Assembly: GCA_016192145.1 (NCBI GenBank)
Contig: JACPUT010000002.1
Span: forward strand, 558,001 to 622,000
From: Acidobacteriota bacterium
GTDB taxonomy: Bacteria > Acidobacteriota > Holophagae > Holophagales > Holophagaceae
Reading direction: 5' to 3'
Length of the DNA: 64,000 nt
A program made the position numbers and the translations under genes. This document shows positions 61,693 through 64,000 of the stretch, in pieces (position 1 is the stretch's first letter; each line of letters opens with the position of its first letter). The notes under the pieces were generated by a model. That model was not told the origin of the DNA. It saw only the letters and a list, made by a program, of their open reading frames with translations, and ran no database searches.

Positions 61693-62112
61693 TTAGCCCT
61701 TCTTGGATCGAAGCTTTGAAAGGGCCTTGGACAAGTCCTTCTGCTTCCCATCAGGAATGCCCCGGTGGCCAAGCCACAAGGAGATTGTGGGCTGACTGAT
61801 CCCCATCAGTCCAGCTAGTTCGGATTGCTTGGCCCCGATGTCGGAGAGTTCGGCCCGAACCATTTCGGACGTCCAAACATCGCCACGGTTCGGCAGCTTC
61901 GGCGCCTTGCTTCCTTGGGTAGCGCCCTTCAAACCAAGTTGAGCCCATGCCGATTCGGCCATCGGCAGGCAGGCTTTGATCATCTCCTCGACCACCGCGC
62001 TTTCCGATCGCTTCTGCCGTGCCGCTAGCACCCGAATGCGTTCGCTGAGCTTCGGATCGATCCGAAGCGTCATCCGGTCGGCCTTTTTTGGTGAGTGGAG
62101 GGGGCGCCCCAT
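61693..62112 (-). CDS. Regulator with RHH N-terminus and HTH C-terminus
   Basis: 139 residues (AAGGA before ATG 62112). Ribbon-helix-helix-like MTLRIDPKLSERIRVLAARQ, and a C-terminal XRE-like ELAGLMGISQPTISLWLGHR. The combination suggests a repressor that uses the palindrome at 62190..62215. Confidence 0.65.
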   Translation of the reverse strand: MGRPLHSPKKADRMTLRIDPKLSERIRVLAARQKRSESAVVEEMIKACLPMAESAWAQLGLKGATQGSKAPKLPNRGDVWTSEMVRAELSDIGAKQSELAGLMGISQPTISLWLGHRGIPDGKQKDLSKALSKLRSKKG

Positions 62113-62189
62113 GAATTACGTCCTTCCGTCGTTATGCAGGCGCCGAGGGACTTGGGTCAACAAGCAAAGTTAATGTTTTCAATAATTTG

Positions 62190-62215
62190 CGTTTTGACGG
62201 ATTTGCGTCAAAACG
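62190..62215. promoter_or_regulatory. Candidate operator of the RHH-HTH regulator
   Basis: CGTTTTGAC and GTCAAAACG in inverted orientation, 8 bp apart, in the gap between divergent genes at 62112 and 62276. Its size and place fit an autoregulatory site. Confidence 0.5.
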
Positions 62216-62275
62216 AAATGCAAATTAGCATTGGCACAGATTCATCTCTGCCTGGACCTACGTTTGGAGATTCCC

Positions 62276-62899
62276 ATGCCTGTTTCTCGCTTCCCCCTTC
62301 TCCCCACCCTCGTCCTGACGATGGGGGCCATTTTGAACTGCAAACCGGCAGGCGATCCGGTCGCGGCCAAGGGCGACAAGGTCCAGGCGATCTTCGCTGA
62401 ATTCATTCAAAGGAAGTACGAACTCATCCGCGCAGCGCGGACGGAGCTGAAAAGCGATCCGGATGTCGCCAGGATCCTGTCGTACAAGACGATCGAAGGT
62501 GTTGAGCCCTTGGATGCCCGGGATGCCGAACTGGCCCGCGCCCAATCCGAGGAAGAAGCCAATCTGAAAATCTGGCGGACGAACCTGACCAAGGGCGCTG
62601 AAGTCATCCAGAAACTGAATGCGTCAGCAAAGGACAAGTCCAAAGGCATGGCCGATTACGTTCGGCGGAAGTCCATTGGCGACGCGAATATGAAATTCTT
62701 CGGCATTCTGAACGAAGAACGGAATGCGGATCAGTGGCGGGCGAAGCGCATCGCGCGGTTCGAGCAGGACGCTGCCAGCGATCCCGGGAACGTATTCGGG
62801 AATGCGTCGTTGACCGCCCTGCGTGCCACGCGGGATTACCGCGCTGATCTACAGAAACTGGCTGAAGCCCAGTTCCAAAAGATCCAAGACCTGTTTTAG
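62276..62899 (+). CDS. Exported, possibly lipid-anchored, helical protein
   Basis: 207 residues (TTGGAG before ATG 62276). Hydrophobic start FPLLPTLVLTMGAILNC: Cys after ILN is a poor lipobox but possible. The rest is charged and helical (ARAQSEEEANLKIWRTNLTK). No family recognised. Confidence 0.55.
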   Translation: MPVSRFPLLPTLVLTMGAILNCKPAGDPVAAKGDKVQAIFAEFIQRKYELIRAARTELKSDPDVARILSYKTIEGVEPLDARDAELARAQSEEEANLKIWRTNLTKGAEVIQKLNASAKDKSKGMADYVRRKSIGDANMKFFGILNEERNADQWRAKRIARFEQDAASDPGNVFGNASLTALRATRDYRADLQKLAEAQFQKIQDLF

Positions 62900-63184
62900 G
62901 GCTGATCGTGACGCGGTTCCACTTCGTCCCTGCGGAATGGGCTTGGCGAAGACTCACCCATGGGCGACTGCAACCATTCCGAAAAACGCGATCTCGCCCA
63001 CCCCTTTGCCTGATGCGGTTCTCACCGAATAGTGCGGCGAAGGAACGATTCCCCTTTGCTGTGTCCACACCTTCGTTCTTTCCAGGAAGGAATCCACTGT
63101 CGCCCTGCGGCCCATCTTGGTGGCCCTTCCGATCCACTGGCGATTCCCCAAGCCGCTGCAGGGCCTTTCCGAAATGGTGCTTCT

Positions 63185-64000
63185 TTGACTTCCAAATTGA
63201 CTGACCCCAACCAAGGAGCCCAGCCGTCCAAATGGAAGCCGCTGGGTCTCTTCCTGACGTTCTTGGTGCTTTTGACAGCCCTACCCCAGGGGATTGCCAT
63301 TGCCCACACCAAAGGGTTCATCCACCTCGGCCCGACGGTTCAGGGGGCCCGATTGGCCTTTTTCATGTGGGCCCCGGGCCATGCGGCGATCTTTACTCGG
63401 CTCATCTGCGGGGAAAGCCTTCGTGGCCCCGAATGGAAGTTGGGCGAGGCACGCCACCAGTGGGCGGCCTACCTGATTCCCCTGGGCTATTCCTTCGCGG
63501 CCTACATCGTCATCTGGGGTTTGGGATTGGGTGGGTTTCCCGATCCTGATTTCACAGGACGCGTGGTCACTGCGTTCGGCATGAAGCAAGGCCACACCTT
63601 CCTGGCCTTGGGCATTTACTTCGTCACGGTGGCCACGGTCCACATTTTGGGTAGTTTCCACTTGGCCCTCGGGGAAGAGGTCGGGTGGCGCGGCTTCCTG
63701 TTGCCGGAACTCATGAAGGTCGTGTCACTTCGTTCCGCCAGCCTGCTGGTGGGGGTGATCTGGTTTGCGTGGCACGTGCCATCGATCCTTTGGAACAACT
63801 ACAACAATGGCGCGCCGATGGCCTTTACGTTGACGGCCTTCTTTGTGGTTGTCATGTCCGCCAGCGTCATCATGGCCAACTTGTTCGCCAAGTGGGGAAG
63901 CGTGTGGGCCATGGCTTTGTTTCATGCATCGCACAATGCCTTCCTGCAGAACTTCTTTGATCCGGTGACGGCAGGGAAGGGCGAATCGGCCAAATACCTG
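63185..64000 (+). CDS. CPBP-family intramembrane metalloprotease (partial)
   Basis: Reads through the window end with no stop (272 codons seen). Several membrane helices and the CPBP/Abi motifs EEVGWRGFLLPEL, WFAWHVPSILW and FHASHNAFL give the Glu/His active site. The start is uncertain: no ATG in a suitable place; TTG 63185 or 63197 is assumed. The gap 62900..63184 shows no other gene. Confidence 0.82.
   Translation, partial: MTSKLTDPNQGAQPSKWKPLGLFLTFLVLLTALPQGIAIAHTKGFIHLGPTVQGARLAFFMWAPGHAAIFTRLICGESLRGPEWKLGEARHQWAAYLIPLGYSFAAYIVIWGLGLGGFPDPDFTGRVVTAFGMKQGHTFLALGIYFVTVATVHILGSFHLALGEEVGWRGFLLPELMKVVSLRSASLLVGVIWFAWHVPSILWNNYNNGAPMAFTLTAFFVVVMSASVIMANLFAKWGSVWAMALFHASHNAFLQNFFDPVTAGKGESAKYL

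Larger units (their letters stand above)
54293..64000. mobile_element. Second Tn7-like transposon in radC (right end beyond window)
   Basis: Begins TGTCAATTCCACAAG at the point where radC is broken. Encodes TniQ, TniB and a fused TnsA-TnsB (55007..60361), all leftward, and then cargo genes rightward to the window edge. The right end, duplication and radC 3' part are not in the window. Confidence 0.8.

Noticed and set aside
62908-63204. 98-codon frame before the protease gene
   Set aside because: Unusual Pro/Ser/Arg composition, no ribosome site, no homology-like motifs.
60362-64000. Right end of the second transposon within the window
   Set aside because: No inverted copy of the TTCCACAAG motif and no radC 3' part could be found by reading; the element must continue past 64000 or its end is too diverged to see.

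Overview
The window is a G+C-rich Gram-negative chromosome segment dominated by mobile DNA. Evidence for a Gram-negative cell is two tripartite RND efflux systems with TolC-type outer-membrane proteins. The style of the host genes (a ComEA-like helix-hairpin-helix protein, a FimT/GspH-like pilin and RadC in a row) fits an Acidobacteriota/Holophagae-like or deltaproteobacterial-type host, but the taxon is an inference and is not fixed by any rRNA or housekeeping gene.

The key layout fact is that a 52.6 kb Tn7/Tn5053-like element occupies 467..53030. It splits a comEA-like gene: the 5' part is at 274..466 and the 3' part at 53031..53199. The element starts TG and ends CA, is flanked by the 5-bp duplication GCGGA (462..466 and 53031..53035), and both ends carry copies of a TGCGAAT motif spaced 20 bp apart. 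Removing the element and one duplication restores a full ComEA reading frame. Its transposition operon is tnsA, a 95-residue TnsB-like mini-protein, tnsB, tnsC/tniB, tniQ (41475..46747).

Cargo of this first element, left to right: (a) a metal-stress block (904..9482 and on to 18759) with a two-component system, cytochrome c, PepSY protein, ECF-like sigma factor, CusCBA-type Cu/Ag efflux, many small Cys/His-rich exported proteins, a sensor-kinase homologue lacking its histidine, and an orphan ATP synthase epsilon subunit with a Cys-rich tail; (b) a methyltransferase, AraC regulator and possible nuclease (18806..21603); (c) a MerR regulator with an unusual thioredoxin/CopZ/MerT/MerP-type fusion, next to a Tn3-family transposase remnant (21745..24000); (d) an ArsR-led czc/zntA operon (24057..33139); (e) a phosphoesterase and a compact Wadjet-like jetABCD operon (33323..39795); (f) two small regulators around a perfect 29-bp palindrome; (g) the tns operon; (h) dead IS5-family copies; (i) an A+T-rich three-gene operon of an unknown protein, a compact SF1 helicase and a Ser/Thr protein kinase (48610..52577), the best candidate here for an undescribed defence system.

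Immediately beyond the restored comEA and pilin genes, radC is itself cut at 54292 by a second Tn7-like element (54293 to beyond the window end). It carries tniQ with a C-terminal HTH, tniB and a fused tnsA-tnsB, plus HEPN, RHH-HTH, possible lipoprotein and CPBP protease genes. Two unrelated Tn7-like elements have therefore landed in neighbouring competence-linked genes. Most of the window is metal-resistance and defence cargo moved by these elements.
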